A DNA stretch of 64,000 nucleotides from Paenibacillus sp. FSL W8-0426 (GCF_037969725.1 NZ_CP150203.1:3426001-3490000), one strand, 5' to 3'. Counted from the stretch's first letter, positions 53,390 through 63,090 are shown. Notes: generated by a model not told the origin, from the letters alone. Made by a program: numbers and translations.

Positions 53390-55503
53390 GTTCAATCGTA
53401 CAATCCGGGCTGGCCGGACCGCAATATGACGCTTGGCTGGGATATCTCGCAGGAGTCCCGGGAAAAAACGGGGCTGGATCGGCCAAGGCACCGCTCTGGG
53501 CTCGCCAGGTGATTACTGAAGAAGCTCATCCGGTTGTCAAAACAGCTGCTGCAGAGCTGACGATCGGACTGGAAAAGCTGTATGGCAGCAAACCTGAAAC
53601 GACGGCTGCCGGAGATGTTCACGCATCAACGGCAGGGATATGGATCGGTACCTGGGCGGGCAGCGCAACCCTTCGGAATACGTTTACCGATGCCGAGCGC
53701 GCTTCGGTTCATGGCGAAGGTTACGTCATTCGCGAAGATGCGGACCGCGGACATCTTTACATCGGTTCGGAAACTCCCCAAGGCGTTTTGTACGGTTCAT
53801 TCCATGTATTAAGAGAGCTTGTGCTTCGCATAGGGCGTCCGGATGGGGCCTCCGCGGAGGTGATCGGCCAGATTGCCGAGCAGCCGCGCAACCTGCTGCG
53901 CATGCTCAACCAGTGGGATAATGTGGACGGAAGCATAGAGCGAGGGTATGCAGGCAGGTCTATCTTCTATGAAAACGGGGAGATCCTATCCGACACCGCT
54001 CGGATTCGCGATTATGCACGTCTTCTTGCATCGACAGGGCTGAACGCGATCGCGATTAATAACGTCAACGTGCACCAAAGGGAAAGCCTGTTCCTGACGG
54101 AACCATTCCTTGGCGACGTGGCACGGGTAGCCGCGGAATTCAGGGATTACGGAATCAAGCTGTTCCTGAGCGCCAATTATGCAAGCCCCATCGAGATCGG
54201 CGGACTGCATACGGCAGATCCGCTCGATGAAGAAGTGCGGGAGTGGTGGAAATCGCAGACCGCCAAGGTCTATGCGGCCATTCCGGACTTCGGCGGATAC
54301 CTGATCAAGGCGGATTCCGAAAACCGTCCTGGACCTTTCACGTATAACCGTGATCATGCCGACGGAGCCAACATGCTGGCCGAAGCGCTTCAGCCGTTCG
54401 GGGGGATCGTGATCTGGCGCTGCTTCGTGTACAACTGCAAACAGGACTGGAGAGACCGTTCGACCGACCGCGCGCGTGCAGCATACGATCATTTCAAACC
54501 GCTCGATGGACGGTTTGCCGACAACGTCGTTTTGCAGATCAAAAACGGCCCGATGGACTTTCAGGTCCGCGAACCGGTATCGCCGTTGTTCGGGGCGATG
54601 GAGCATACAAATCAGGTGCTTGAATTCCAAATTACGCAGGAATATACGGGCCAGCAGCGTCACCTCTGTTATTTGATCCCGCAATGGAAAGAAGTTCTGG
54701 ATTTTGACACACATGCCAAAGGCGAGGGTTCGCAAGTGAAACGCATCGCCGACGGTTCGTTGTATGGCAGGTCCCTAAACGGCTTTGCGGCGGTTTCCAA
54801 TATCGGCGCGGATGCTTGCTGGACGGGACATCCGTTGGCCCAGGCCAATTTGTACGGGTATGGACGTCTCGCATGGAACCCGGAATTGTCCGCCGAACAG
54901 ATTGCGGACGAATGGGTGAGGCTGACGTTCGGCAGCGACGACGAAATCGTAGCTATCATTACAGGCATGCTGCTCCGTTCGCTGGACATCTACGAAAGCT
55001 ACACCGCACCGCTTGGCGTAGGCTGGATGGTTAATCCGGAACACCATTACGGTCCGAACGTAGACGGTTACGAGTATTCCAAATGGGGCACGTATCATTT
55101 CGCGGATTGCCATGGCATCGGCGTGGATCGGACGGCGAAAAGCGGTACGGGTTATGCTTCGCAGTACCATGCCGCGAATGCGGACAGATACGAATCGCTG
55201 GAAACCTGCCCGGACGAACTGCTGCTCTTTTTCCACCATGTTCCTTACACGCATGTGCTGCACTCCGGCAAAACGGTTATACAGCATATTTACGACACCC
55301 ATTTCGACGGGGCCGATCAGGCAGCAGCATTGTTGAACGATTGGAAGCGGCTTGAGGGCAAGATCGATCCGACCATATTCAACAAAGTGGCTGCGCTGCA
55401 GGAAGGCCAGGCCGAACATGCAAAGGAATGGCGCGACATGATCAATACGTACTTCTACCGCAAAAGCGGGATCGAGGATCGATGGGGAAGAACTATATAT
55501 TAA
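53386..55503 (+). CDS. aguA: Glycoside hydrolase family 67 alpha-glucuronidase
   Basis: 705 residues. Catalytic acid Glu312 ([10 protein letters not shown]), and the base pair Asp391 (NGPMDFQ) and Glu419 (ITQEYTG) match Glu285, Asp364 and Glu392 of G. stearothermophilus AguA at a constant offset of +27; [19 protein letters not shown] is also typical. No signal peptide. Removes (4-O-methyl)glucuronic acid from the non-reducing end of aldouronic acids. AAGGAGG sits within the end of the GH52 gene and the genes overlap by 4 nt, so they are made together. The N-terminal domain is longer than in Geobacillus. Confidence 0.94.
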   Translation: MSSIVQSGLAGPQYDAWLGYLAGVPGKNGAGSAKAPLWARQVITEEAHPVVKTAAAELTIGLEKLYGSKPETTAAGDVHASTAGIWIGTWAGSATLRNTFTDAERASVHGEGYVIREDADRGHLYIGSETPQGVLYGSFHVLRELVLRIGRPDGASAEVIGQIAEQPRNLLRMLNQWDNVDGSIERGYAGRSIFYENGEILSDTARIRDYARLLASTGLNAIAINNVNVHQRESLFLTEPFLGDVARVAAEFRDYGIKLFLSANYASPIEIGGLHTADPLDEEVREWWKSQTAKVYAAIPDFGGYLIKADSENRPGPFTYNRDHADGANMLAEALQPFGGIVIWRCFVYNCKQDWRDRSTDRARAAYDHFKPLDGRFADNVVLQIKNGPMDFQVREPVSPLFGAMEHTNQVLEFQITQEYTGQQRHLCYLIPQWKEVLDFDTHAKGEGSQVKRIADGSLYGRSLNGFAAVSNIGADACWTGHPLAQANLYGYGRLAWNPELSAEQIADEWVRLTFGSDDEIVAIITGMLLRSLDIYESYTAPLGVGWMVNPEHHYGPNVDGYEYSKWGTYHFADCHGIGVDRTAKSGTGYASQYHAANADRYESLETCPDELLLFFHHVPYTHVLHSGKTVIQHIYDTHFDGADQAAALLNDWKRLEGKIDPTIFNKVAALQEGQAEHAKEWRDMINTYFYRKSGIEDRWGRTIY

Positions 55504-55530
55504 TGAAGAAAAGGCAGAAGGAGGAGTACC

Positions 55531-56598
55531 ATGCGACATCAAGAGATTCCCGAAACGATGAAAGCCGCGGTCATGACAGAGCCGGGTTCGATCCGCATCG
55601 AGGAGCAGCCGGTGCCTGAACCGGCACCCGACGAAGTGCTTGTCAAAGTAATGGCAGTGGGCGTGTGCGGTTCAGACGTGCATTACTTCGAGCATGGGCG
55701 AATCGGCAGGTTCGTCGTTGAAAAGCCGATCATTCTGGGACATGAATGCGCGGGCATCATCGCCGCCGTCGGCGCAGACGTTACGCGACTGAAAGAAGGA
55801 GATCGGGTAGCCATCGAGCCGGGCGTCACATGTGGACGTTGTCCAGCGTGCAAAGAGGGGCGCTACAATCTCTGCCCGGATGTGCAATTTCTGGCGACGC
55901 CGCCGGTGGATGGCGCATTCGTGCAGTACATGACGATTCGGGAGGACATGGTGTTCCCGATCCCGGATCACCTCAGCTTCGAGGAAGCCGCCATGAACGA
56001 GCCGTTTTCCGTCGGCATTCATGCGGCCCGCCGCAGCAAGCTGGCTCCGGGAACGACGCTGGCCATCATGGGCATGGGCCCTGTCGGCCTGATGGCCGTG
56101 GCTGCAGCGAAATCCTTCGGCGTGGACCGCATTATCGTGACGGATCTGGAAGAGGTGCGTTTGGAGGCTGCCCTCCGTCTGGGAGCGACGCATGCCATCA
56201 ATGTTCGTAAGGAGGATGCGGTTCAAGCCATTCGTGAATTGACGAACGGGATCGGCGTGGATACTGCTTGGGAAACGGCGGGGAACCCGAAAGCGCTGCA
56301 ATCCGCCTTGTACTCGCTTCGTCGCGGAGGCAAACTTGCGATCGTCGGGCTGCCCGCCCAGGACGAGATCGCGTTGAACGTGCCGTTCATTGCGGATAAC
56401 GAGGTTGACCTCTACGGCATTTTCCGTTATGCCAACACGTATCCGGCCGGAATCGAGTTCCTTGCTTCGGGACAGCACGACGTGATGTCGCTCATTACGG
56501 ACAGATACGACCTTGAAGAGACGCAGCAAGCGATGGAGCGGGCGCTGCACAACAAGAGCGGAAGCCTGAAAGTCATGGTATATCCAAACGGTCGATAA
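55531..56598 (+). CDS. Zinc-dependent medium-chain polyol/sorbitol-type dehydrogenase
   Basis: 355 residues. Catalytic zinc ligands in GVCGSDVHYFEHG and GHECAG, structural zinc Cys set CGRCPACKEGRYNLC, and NAD-binding GMGPVGLMAVAAA with Asp in VTDLEEVR (NAD preference). It resembles xylitol/L-iditol 2-dehydrogenases, so in this operon it may interconvert xylitol and xylulose or act on a uronate- or pentose-derived polyol. AAGGAGGAG site; 27 nt after aguA. Confidence 0.87.
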   Translation: MRHQEIPETMKAAVMTEPGSIRIEEQPVPEPAPDEVLVKVMAVGVCGSDVHYFEHGRIGRFVVEKPIILGHECAGIIAAVGADVTRLKEGDRVAIEPGVTCGRCPACKEGRYNLCPDVQFLATPPVDGAFVQYMTIREDMVFPIPDHLSFEEAAMNEPFSVGIHAARRSKLAPGTTLAIMGMGPVGLMAVAAAKSFGVDRIIVTDLEEVRLEAALRLGATHAINVRKEDAVQAIRELTNGIGVDTAWETAGNPKALQSALYSLRRGGKLAIVGLPAQDEIALNVPFIADNEVDLYGIFRYANTYPAGIEFLASGQHDVMSLITDRYDLEETQQAMERALHNKSGSLKVMVYPNGR

Positions 56599-56608
56599 AG
56601 AGATGAAG

Positions 56609-56634
56609 GAAGCCCTGTATCCGGGGCTTCTTTT
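56609..56634 (+). terminator. Intrinsic terminator of the xylan-oligosaccharide operon
   Basis: Stem gaagccc/gggcttc followed by T4, 10 nt after the dehydrogenase stop. Confidence 0.7.
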
Positions 56635-56822
56635 GCATTTCATGAGTCTATCAGCAGTTGGAGCTGGCCGTTGTTATGGTTTTTTCGATGGCCATTGCGG
56701 GCTTTTTTTCCGGCAAGGATTAGACAACCTGTCATATCGTGGTATAATGCTGAAAGAATTCAATATGCAACGATAGGCATACAATGGATTATCGCAACTT
56801 TTGCTGAAAGGAACTGAGCGTC

Positions 56823-57089
56823 GTGAGAACACATGAATTTACGATTCACTCCGATTTTGACCGGGATGACCTGATCGCGGTTTCATCTCAAGCATCGCGT
56901 TTTGCCTCGGACATCTCCTTGTCATTCGTAACCACTGATCACGAGCATCGGGTGGATGTCAAAAGCTTGCTCGGCATGGCCATGCTTCCGATTCGTCACG
57001 GCAGCGTGGTCCGATTGCAGACCAGAGGGAGAGACGAGCTGGAGGCGCTGGAATACATCCTGGACGTATTGGAGAAGGGCCGCTCATAG
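56823..57089 (+). CDS. HPr-family protein lacking the phospho-histidine site
   Basis: 88 residues, same size as HPr and Crh. Alignment by eye: EFTIHSDF ... ASRFASDISL ... VDVKSLLGMAML ... LEALEYILDVLEKG follows HPr, but the active-site loop around His15 is missing (FDRDDLIAV, two residues shorter), so it cannot take part in sugar phosphotransfer. The Ser46 equivalent is kept (Ser48, in VKSLLGM), as in Crh, a catabolite-control co-factor of CcpA. A Crh-like regulatory role is inferred. GTG start with AAAGGA 10 nt upstream. Confidence 0.72.
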   Translation: MRTHEFTIHSDFDRDDLIAVSSQASRFASDISLSFVTTDHEHRVDVKSLLGMAMLPIRHGSVVRLQTRGRDELEALEYILDVLEKGRS

Positions 57090-57227
57090 ACTGGACTCAC
57101 TGCAGAGCTTGCAACCAGCATGCATCAAATTCCAGATATTGTTGATTTTTGATGTAAAATGGAGTATAATCGAATTTGGTTCAATTCAAGGGAACACTTA
57201 CTCATATCACAAGGAGTGAAGATAGAT

Positions 57228-57479
57228 ATGCCAAAAGCAGATATCCATCCAAAAACGCAGATCGTTATTTTCTATGACGCCAGTGCCGATTACAAGTTCC
57301 TCAGTTCTTCCACCAAACATTCGAACGAAACGATGGAATGGGAGGACGGAAACACGTATCCCGTCATTCGCGTGGACACCAGTTCCGCATCACACCCGTT
57401 CTTTACAGGCAAACAAAGAGTGGTTGACGTGGGCGGTCGCGTGGATCGCTTCAACCGTAAATACAATCTCAAAAACTAA
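57228..57479 (+). CDS. rpmE2: 50S ribosomal protein L31 type B
   Basis: 83 residues, bL31 type [38 protein letters not shown], and [11 protein letters not shown] at the end. It has no CxxC zinc pairs, so it is the zinc-free form. In B. subtilis the corresponding gene (ytiA) is Zur-regulated, but I find no Zur box here; only a TATAAT at 57175-57180. Shorter in-frame extension upstream rejected because AAGGAGTG precedes the ATG at 57228. Confidence 0.94.
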   Translation: MPKADIHPKTQIVIFYDASADYKFLSSSTKHSNETMEWEDGNTYPVIRVDTSSASHPFFTGKQRVVDVGGRVDRFNRKYNLKN

Positions 57480-57502
57480 ATGTTGTTGGACGTTCATACG
57501 GA

Positions 57503-57531
57503 AGCCTTGGGCACTGCCCCAGGCTTTTTTT
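57503..57531 (+). terminator. Intrinsic terminator after rpmE2
   Basis: Stem agcct-ggg/ccc-aggct with one mismatch and a T7 tail. Confidence 0.75.
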
Positions 57532-57534
57532 GTT

Positions 57535-57558
57535 GTTTAAATGGGAATAAGTGGGAAA
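57535..57558 (+). promoter_or_regulatory. Sigma-B-like promoter candidate for the Dabb gene
   Basis: GTTTAA, 12-nt spacer, GGGAAA, 90 nt before the start. Only one base off the general-stress consensus, but Paenibacillus is not known for SigB, so this may be chance. Confidence 0.25.
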
Positions 57559-57647
57559 TAGATGTAAATATAAAGATTGCGCTTACACACTGTTCGGAGG
57601 TACTATTAAGTAGATCGTTATATATACATTGGAGGAGGAGTTTAGAG

Positions 57648-57947
57648 ATGAGCATCACGCATATGGTAACGTTTTCGTTGTACGCAGGCAAGGGGACGGC
57701 TGAGGCAGAAGCCTTCTTGCAGGAAAGCAAAAATGTGCTCGAGGTCATTCCGGGTGTGGAGCAATTTCAGGTATTGAAGCAAATTAGCGCCAAAAACGAA
57801 TTCGACTACGGATTCTCCATGGTATTCGCCGATCAGGCTGCTTACGACAGCTATAATGATCATCCAGCGCATCGCAAATATGTGGAAGAGCGTTGGCTGA
57901 AGGAAGTCAGTCGTTTCCAGGAAATCGATCTGATTCAACATCAATAA
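57648..57947 (+). CDS. Dabb (stress-responsive alpha/beta barrel) family protein
   Basis: 99 residues. MSITHMVTFSLYAG start, LEVIPGVEQFQVLKQI and FDYGFSMVFADQAAYDSYNDHPAH are the Dabb pattern (dimeric ferredoxin-like barrel). Cytoplasmic; often stress-induced, ligand unknown. GGAGGAGGAG before the ATG. The frame is open upstream to 57480 through a terminator, which is rejected. Confidence 0.85.
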   Translation: MSITHMVTFSLYAGKGTAEAEAFLQESKNVLEVIPGVEQFQVLKQISAKNEFDYGFSMVFADQAAYDSYNDHPAHRKYVEERWLKEVSRFQEIDLIQHQ

Positions 57948-57979
57948 TAGCGGTTTGCAGCAATCATTTATTTCTAAAA

Positions 57980-57993
57980 CGAAACCGTTTTCT
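57980..57993 (+). promoter_or_regulatory. cre-like site before the SDR gene
   Basis: cgaaaccgttttct matches cre at 12 of 14 positions, 75 nt before the SDR start. Confidence 0.3.
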
Positions 57994-58067
57994 ATATAGT
58001 GCCCTTTACTGTGGGTGTTTTGAACTCGGATCCAGAAACAATATGACGTGAAAAAGGAGGTGCTGCA

Positions 58068-58829
58068 ATGCGTTTGGATCTTACGGGCAAAATCGCGCTT
58101 GTCACAGGCTCCACCGGTCAGTTGGGACGTGTTATTGCTCGTACACTGGCTGATTGCGGCGCGGATATCGCGCTTCATTACATAAACAATCAGGCCCAGG
58201 CCGAAGAACTTCGGCAGCAGATCGAGGCCGCCGGCCGCAAAGCCTTAACCGTGCAAGGGGATATCACGAAAGAAGAAACGTCTCTTCGGATTCGCGATGA
58301 GATCCTGGCGGGTTTGGGCCCGGTCGATATCGTCGTTGCCAATGCGGTGATTCAGTATGCGTGGACGACGGTGCTTGAACAATCTCCGCAGGATTACATG
58401 AGTCAGTTCGAGTCTTGCGTAATGCAGAGCGTGTACTTGGCCAAAGCGTTCATTCCGCACATGAAGGAAGCCGGGAGCGGACGTTTCATCGGTATCAACA
58501 CGGAATGCGCCATGCAAAATTTTGCCACGCAGTCCGCATACACTGCAGGCAAACGCGGCATGGATGGTCTGTATCGCGTGCTTGCGCGCGAAGTGGGGGA
58601 GCATCAGATTACGGTCAATCAAGTCGCTCCGGGATGGACCATCAGCGATCGCGACCGCGCCGCAGAACCTGGTTACGATCAGGCTTACGCCGATCAAGTT
58701 CCCTTGAAACGCAGAGGCGAGGATCAGGAAATTGCCAATGCCGTCGCTTTCTTGGCTTCCGATCTGTCTTCGTTCATTACCGGGGCGTACATCCCGGTGA
58801 GCGGCGGCAATGTCATGCCAGCCATTTAA
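58068..58829 (+). CDS. Short-chain dehydrogenase/reductase (SDR)
   Basis: 253 residues. Cofactor loop TGSTGQLGRVIA, NAVIQYAW in place of the usual NNAG, and YTAGK as the YxxxK pair; C-terminal SFITGAYIPVSGG. Glucose-dehydrogenase-like SDR architecture, substrate unknown. AAAAGGAGGTG before ATG; single gene with its own terminator. Confidence 0.86.
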   Translation: MRLDLTGKIALVTGSTGQLGRVIARTLADCGADIALHYINNQAQAEELRQQIEAAGRKALTVQGDITKEETSLRIRDEILAGLGPVDIVVANAVIQYAWTTVLEQSPQDYMSQFESCVMQSVYLAKAFIPHMKEAGSGRFIGINTECAMQNFATQSAYTAGKRGMDGLYRVLAREVGEHQITVNQVAPGWTISDRDRAAEPGYDQAYADQVPLKRRGEDQEIANAVAFLASDLSSFITGAYIPVSGGNVMPAI

Positions 58830-58916
58830 TGGCGAAGTTTGTGTTTGATTTGAAATATGTTCATCATGGTGCGCTGCCCGTGTGGGCAACTGTTCCATAT
58901 ATGTATCCGCATATGT

Positions 58917-58946
58917 ATCCGCCTGTCTCTGCGACAGGCGGATTTT
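58917..58946 (+). terminator. Intrinsic terminator
   Basis: Perfect 11-bp stem atccgcctgtc/gacaggcggat with a 5-nt loop, followed by T5. Confidence 0.85.
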
Positions 58947-59045
58947 TGCGTCATCTGGTTCGGGTTGAATGATTTCGGGTATGCGAATAGGTATATCGGC
59001 GAGGTGGAAGCATAACTCATATTCAGCGAATAAAGGAGATTGTCC

Positions 59046-60773
59046 ATGAAGAAGACAGTAGCGGATGTTGTCATTAAAGCCTTGCTAAACGCAGGCGTTA
59101 AACGTATTTATGGTATTGTTGGAGACTCGTTGAACGCGATCCTCGATTCCATTCGCCGTTCGGGTGAAATCGAATGGATCCACGTGCGTCACGAGGAAGT
59201 CGCGGCGTTTGCCGCCGGAGCGGATGCGGCCGTTGCCGGGAGCATTGCCGTTTGCGCCGGAAGCAGCGGCCCGGGGAATATGCATTTAATTAACGGTTTG
59301 TACGACTGTCACCGGAATCGCGTTCCCGTTCTGGCCATTGCGGCACATATTCCGAGCGACGAGATTGGAAGCGAATATTTTCAATCCACGCATCCGGAAT
59401 ATTTGTTTCAGGAATGCAGCCATTATTGCGAGGTCGTCACCACGGCCAAGCAGATGCCGCGTTCGATTACGATGGCCATGCAGACCGCGGTGGCGCGTTC
59501 GGGCGTTTCGGTTATTGTGTTGCCGGGCGATGTTGCTGCTCTGGAGGCGGCCAATCTTCCCGTACCCGAGCATGTATTCCAAACCCCCAAACCCGTCGTT
59601 CACCCTTCCGTTCCCGAACTGCAAAAACTCGCAGAGTACTTGAATAGCGACCGAAAGATAACGCTACTCTGCGGGGCCGGATGCGCTGGTGCACATGAGC
59701 AGCTGATGCAGCTGTGCGACAGGTTGAAATCGCCGATGGTCATCGCGCTCCGGGGCAAGGAGCATCTGGAGTATGACAATCCGTATTCAGTGGGATTGAC
59801 CGGATTGATCGGATATTCATCCGGATATCATGCGATGATGGATTGCGATATATTGCTGATGTTGGGCACAGATTTCCCGTATCGGCAGTTTTATCCCGAG
59901 GAGGCCATCGTTCTGCAGGTGGACATTCAAGCTTCGCACCTTGGCCGAAGAACCAAGCTGGATTATGGGGTGTGCGGGGACGTGAAGGCTACCATCGAAG
60001 CATTGCTGCCCTATTTGACACAAGAGCACAGCGACAAACATCTGCGCAAAAGTGTGGAACATTTCGAAAAGGTGCGTAAAGACTTGGATGAGTTGGCCGT
60101 GGGCAAACCCGGCAAAAAGCCGATCCATCCGCAATACCTTACGCAAGCGATCAGCGACGCAGCCGCGGAGAATGCCATTTTTACGTGCGACGTAGGCACG
60201 CCTACCGTATGGGCGGCACGTTACTTGAAAATGAGCCAAAATCGCCGTCTGCTCGGCTCGTTCAATCATGGCACGATGGCCAACGCACTGCCTCAGGGCA
60301 TTGGGGCGCAAGTAGCCGATCCTGGCCGGCAGGTCATTTCTTTGTCCGGCGACGGCGGATTAGCCATGCTGATGGGTGACCTGCTTACCCTGAAACAGCA
60401 CAATCTGCCGGTGAAGGTTGTGGTTTACAATAATGGAGCGCTTAGTTTCGTTGAACTTGAAATGAAGGCGGCCGGTTTTTTGGAATCAGGCACCGAGCTC
60501 GTCAATCCCAACTTTGCGACGGTGGCGGAAGCTATGGGCATCAAAGGCATTCGAGTAGAAGATCCGGCCGATGTCGAAGGAGCGATCCAGCAGGCGCTGC
60601 AGCATGACGGCCCTGTCCTGATTGACGCAGTCGTCAACCGGCAAGAGCTGTCCTTGCCACCAAAAATCAGCATCAAACAAGCGGAAGGCTTCACGCTGTG
60701 GATGATGAAGGCTGTACTTAACGGGCGTGGGGATGAGCTCATCGAGCTGGCCAAAACGAATTTGCTGCGCTAA
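59046..60773 (+). CDS. Thiamine-diphosphate-dependent pyruvate oxidase/dehydrogenase (PoxB/YdaP-like)
   Basis: 575 residues, same length as E. coli PoxB (572) and B. subtilis YdaP. ThDP-binding signature GDGGLAML ... YNNGALSFVELE, N-terminal catalytic Glu in HVRHEEVAAFAA, FAD domain in the middle. The C-terminus EGFTLWMMKAVLNGRGDELI, then ELAKTNLLR, copies the PoxB membrane-activation tail, so a quinone-linked pyruvate-to-acetate+CO2 reaction at the membrane is likely. ATG at 59046 has AAAGGAG 7 nt upstream; the TTG at 59040 is too close. Confidence 0.88.
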   Translation: MKKTVADVVIKALLNAGVKRIYGIVGDSLNAILDSIRRSGEIEWIHVRHEEVAAFAAGADAAVAGSIAVCAGSSGPGNMHLINGLYDCHRNRVPVLAIAAHIPSDEIGSEYFQSTHPEYLFQECSHYCEVVTTAKQMPRSITMAMQTAVARSGVSVIVLPGDVAALEAANLPVPEHVFQTPKPVVHPSVPELQKLAEYLNSDRKITLLCGAGCAGAHEQLMQLCDRLKSPMVIALRGKEHLEYDNPYSVGLTGLIGYSSGYHAMMDCDILLMLGTDFPYRQFYPEEAIVLQVDIQASHLGRRTKLDYGVCGDVKATIEALLPYLTQEHSDKHLRKSVEHFEKVRKDLDELAVGKPGKKPIHPQYLTQAISDAAAENAIFTCDVGTPTVWAARYLKMSQNRRLLGSFNHGTMANALPQGIGAQVADPGRQVISLSGDGGLAMLMGDLLTLKQHNLPVKVVVYNNGALSFVELEMKAAGFLESGTELVNPNFATVAEAMGIKGIRVEDPADVEGAIQQALQHDGPVLIDAVVNRQELSLPPKISIKQAEGFTLWMMKAVLNGRGDELIELAKTNLLR

Positions 60774-60840
60774 CGGCTTGGAGGGAAATTCCAGGCGCGT
60801 TATGCTGTGCATCATCTGCAGCGTTTATCGGATGCGTAGG

Positions 60841-60884
60841 GAGAGCGGGTTCAAAACATGTCCTGTTTTGGACGCTCTCTTCTT
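60841..60884 (+). terminator. Terminator-like hairpin after the pyruvate oxidase
   Basis: Stem gagagc/gctctc and inner gttcaaaac/gttttggac, loop of 7 nt, then TCTTT. The rest of this ~300-nt gap (60885-61080) is AT-rich and holds nothing I recognise beyond the next ribosome site. Confidence 0.6.
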
Positions 60885-61080
60885 TGCACCATTTTTATAT
60901 ACTTATGAAACGATATTATATGTACCAATATAAATATAATTTGATTTTTTTGTCGTAAGTCATTTACAATAAGTAAGTCAGGAAGGATACTTTTTTATCT
61001 TACATAGGTTATGTTTGAGCTGCTTCAAATCGACTTAACCATCCGATGACGAAAAACGTACAGACATGGAGGAGATCAAC

Positions 61081-61836
61081 ATGAGTCACACCGGAAAAGT
61101 AGCTATCATTACTGGAGCAGGAAGCGGTTTGGGACAAGCTGCCGCGTTGAAGCTGGCGGAAAAGGGAGCATCCATCGTTGTCGTTGATCTCGTAGAAGAG
61201 ACAGGTCAGGAAACGGTTAAACAAATCAAGGAACTTGGCGGAAAAGCCATTTTCGTCCAGGCAGACGTAAGCAAGGCTGCGGACGTGGAAAACTACGTAA
61301 AAAAAACGATCGATGAGTTCGGACGCATCGACATGTTCTTTAACAATGCCGGAATCGCGGGCCCAGGCGTCAAATTGATCGAGCACACGATTGAACAGTT
61401 TGACAAAATCATCGACATTAACTTGAGAAGCGTATTTTACGGATTGAAATATGTCATTACCGAAATGCTCAAAACGGGCGGCGGTTCGATCGTCAACACC
61501 GCCTCAACGGCAGGCGTAGTCGGCGTACCCGCCGTGGCTCCTTATGCGGCGACGAAACATGGCGTGGTTGGTCTGACACGTACGGCGGCTATCGAATACG
61601 GCAAAGATCAAATTCGCGTAAACGCCATTGCGCCGGGAACGATCGAAACGCCAATGGTTGTGCAATTCGGCAAGGACAACCCGGAGGTGTTCAAGGCTAC
61701 CGTTGACAGCATCCCTTCGGGACGCCTCGGCAAGCCGGAAGAAATCGCGAACCTGGTTGCTTTCCTGCTTGGAGACGAAGCTCCGTACATCAACGGTGCT
61801 GTATATCCCATTGATGGTGCCGTAACGGCACAATAA
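61081..61836 (+). CDS. Short-chain dehydrogenase/reductase (SDR)
   Basis: 251 residues, classical SDR: TGAGSGLGQAAAL, NNAGIAGPG, INLRSVFYGLKYV, YAATK (YxxxK), and PYINGAVYPIDGA. A typical broad NAD(P)-dependent alcohol/ketone dehydrogenase such as the 2,5-dichlorocyclohexadiene- or levodione-reductase-like group. GGAGGAG six nt before the ATG at 61081; the ATG at 61066 is part of the leader. Confidence 0.88.
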   Translation: MSHTGKVAIITGAGSGLGQAAALKLAEKGASIVVVDLVEETGQETVKQIKELGGKAIFVQADVSKAADVENYVKKTIDEFGRIDMFFNNAGIAGPGVKLIEHTIEQFDKIIDINLRSVFYGLKYVITEMLKTGGGSIVNTASTAGVVGVPAVAPYAATKHGVVGLTRTAAIEYGKDQIRVNAIAPGTIETPMVVQFGKDNPEVFKATVDSIPSGRLGKPEEIANLVAFLLGDEAPYINGAVYPIDGAVTAQ

Positions 61837-61849
61837 TGGATGAACAAAG

Positions 61850-61886
61850 AAAGAGAGGCGCTGTATGTGACAGAGCCTCTCTTTTT
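61850..61886. terminator. Bidirectional terminator
   Basis: Perfect 10-bp stem aaagagaggc/gcctctcttt with an inner ctgt/acag, T5 tail, between convergent genes. Confidence 0.85.
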
Positions 61887-61911
61887 CTTATTACCAAGTG
61901 ATTATTGTTCC

Positions 61912-63090
61912 TTATGCGGCACTTGAAGCATTTGAAGTTACTTTCCTGTGTGCGGATCGATAGGAGACCCCAACCACCACAAAAGCAATGGCGACTCCGG
62001 CTGCACCGATCCAGGTGATGGACGATAACGATATGGCGCTGACGGCAATCCCCCCAATACCGGCACCTGCAGCCATGGAGAGCTGCATAACGGAGCTGTT
62101 CAGACTGAGCATGATGCTGGAGGATTCAGGAGCCATCGTAACGAGATGATATTGTTGAGTCGGACCGGACGACCAGGCCGCAAAAGACCACAAAATAAGT
62201 ACGGCTACGATGGCGAATGAAGAGTGGGATGTCCAGTTTAACATCGCAAGGCTAAACACATGCAGAGCCATTCCCACAAGCAGCGTGCGTTTTACGCCTT
62301 GACGGTCTGCACTGTAACCTCCTGCCTTCGAGCCGATCAGACTTGCAATGCCGAAGGCAAGCAAGGTGGTGCTTAACAGGGCTTCACTCATGCCGGAGAT
62401 TTCGATCAGATACGGCGAAATGTACGTATAGGTGATCGAATAACCGCCCAGCCAGAAAAAGGTCACAAGCAGGGCCAAGCCGATTCGGGGCTGCTTCAAG
62501 AGGGACAACTGTTTTTTCAATGGAACATGAGCTTCGGCTTCCAATGGCGGAATGGTTGATGCAATAACCAGCATGGATAATAGGCCAAGGAACGCAATCC
62601 CTGCAAAAACGAGTTTCCAATCCCATGAGGCGGCAACGAGCCTTCCCAAAGGCACACCCACGATCAGGGAAGCGGTGAAGCCGGTAATGACCGTAGCAAT
62701 GGCACTGGCCTGTTTACCCTCAGGGGCGATTTTGGAAGCGACGGTTAGCGCGGTAACGACAACCACTCCGGCGCCAAGCGCCATCAGAATACGGGCAGCA
62801 ATAAACCATTCGTATCCTGGCAGCAGGAAGGCTAGCACATTGGCGATGACGAAAAGACCGAGGAAATAAAGCAGCAATTTTCGCCGATCGAAGCGGGAAG
62901 TCAGGGCGATGATCACTGGAGTACCGAGGGCGTAAACGAGTGAAAATACGGTAATCAGCTGACCGGCAGCAATCAGTGAGATGTGCATCGTGGCGGCGAT
63001 GCGATCCAGAATGCCGGCAATGATATACTCGGAAGTGCCGACAAGAAAACTGACCAAAGCGAGAACAACGATTTTCAGCTGTTTAGACAT
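61912..63090 (-). CDS. MFS transporter of the AraJ/YdhP (DHA1) type
   Basis: 392 residues, twelve hydrophobic segments. LGTPVIIALTSRFDRRKLLL carries the MFS A-motif (loop 2-3), and GAGVVVVTALTVAS and FTASLIVGVPLGRLVA fit the DHA1 drug/sugar exporters. Presumably exports a small toxic compound or sugar. ATG at 63090 has AAGAGGT upstream. It follows an ArsR gene on the same strand with repeated operator-like motifs between them. Confidence 0.88.
   Translation of the reverse strand: MSKQLKIVVLALVSFLVGTSEYIIAGILDRIAATMHISLIAAGQLITVFSLVYALGTPVIIALTSRFDRRKLLLYFLGLFVIANVLAFLLPGYEWFIAARILMALGAGVVVVTALTVASKIAPEGKQASAIATVITGFTASLIVGVPLGRLVAASWDWKLVFAGIAFLGLLSMLVIASTIPPLEAEAHVPLKKQLSLLKQPRIGLALLVTFFWLGGYSITYTYISPYLIEISGMSEALLSTTLLAFGIASLIGSKAGGYSADRQGVKRTLLVGMALHVFSLAMLNWTSHSSFAIVAVLILWSFAAWSSGPTQQYHLVTMAPESSSIMLSLNSSVMQLSMAAGAGIGGIAVSAISLSSITWIGAAGVAIAFVVVGVSYRSAHRKVTSNASSAA

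Noticed and set aside
57121..57227. Zur box expected before rpmE2
   Set aside because: No TCGTAATnATTACGA-like palindrome found; only a TATAAT. Zur control of this L31 gene is not supported here.
58900..58925. Tandem repeat of atgtatccgc near the SDR terminator
   Set aside because: Only two copies, partly inside the terminator stem; not a repeat array.
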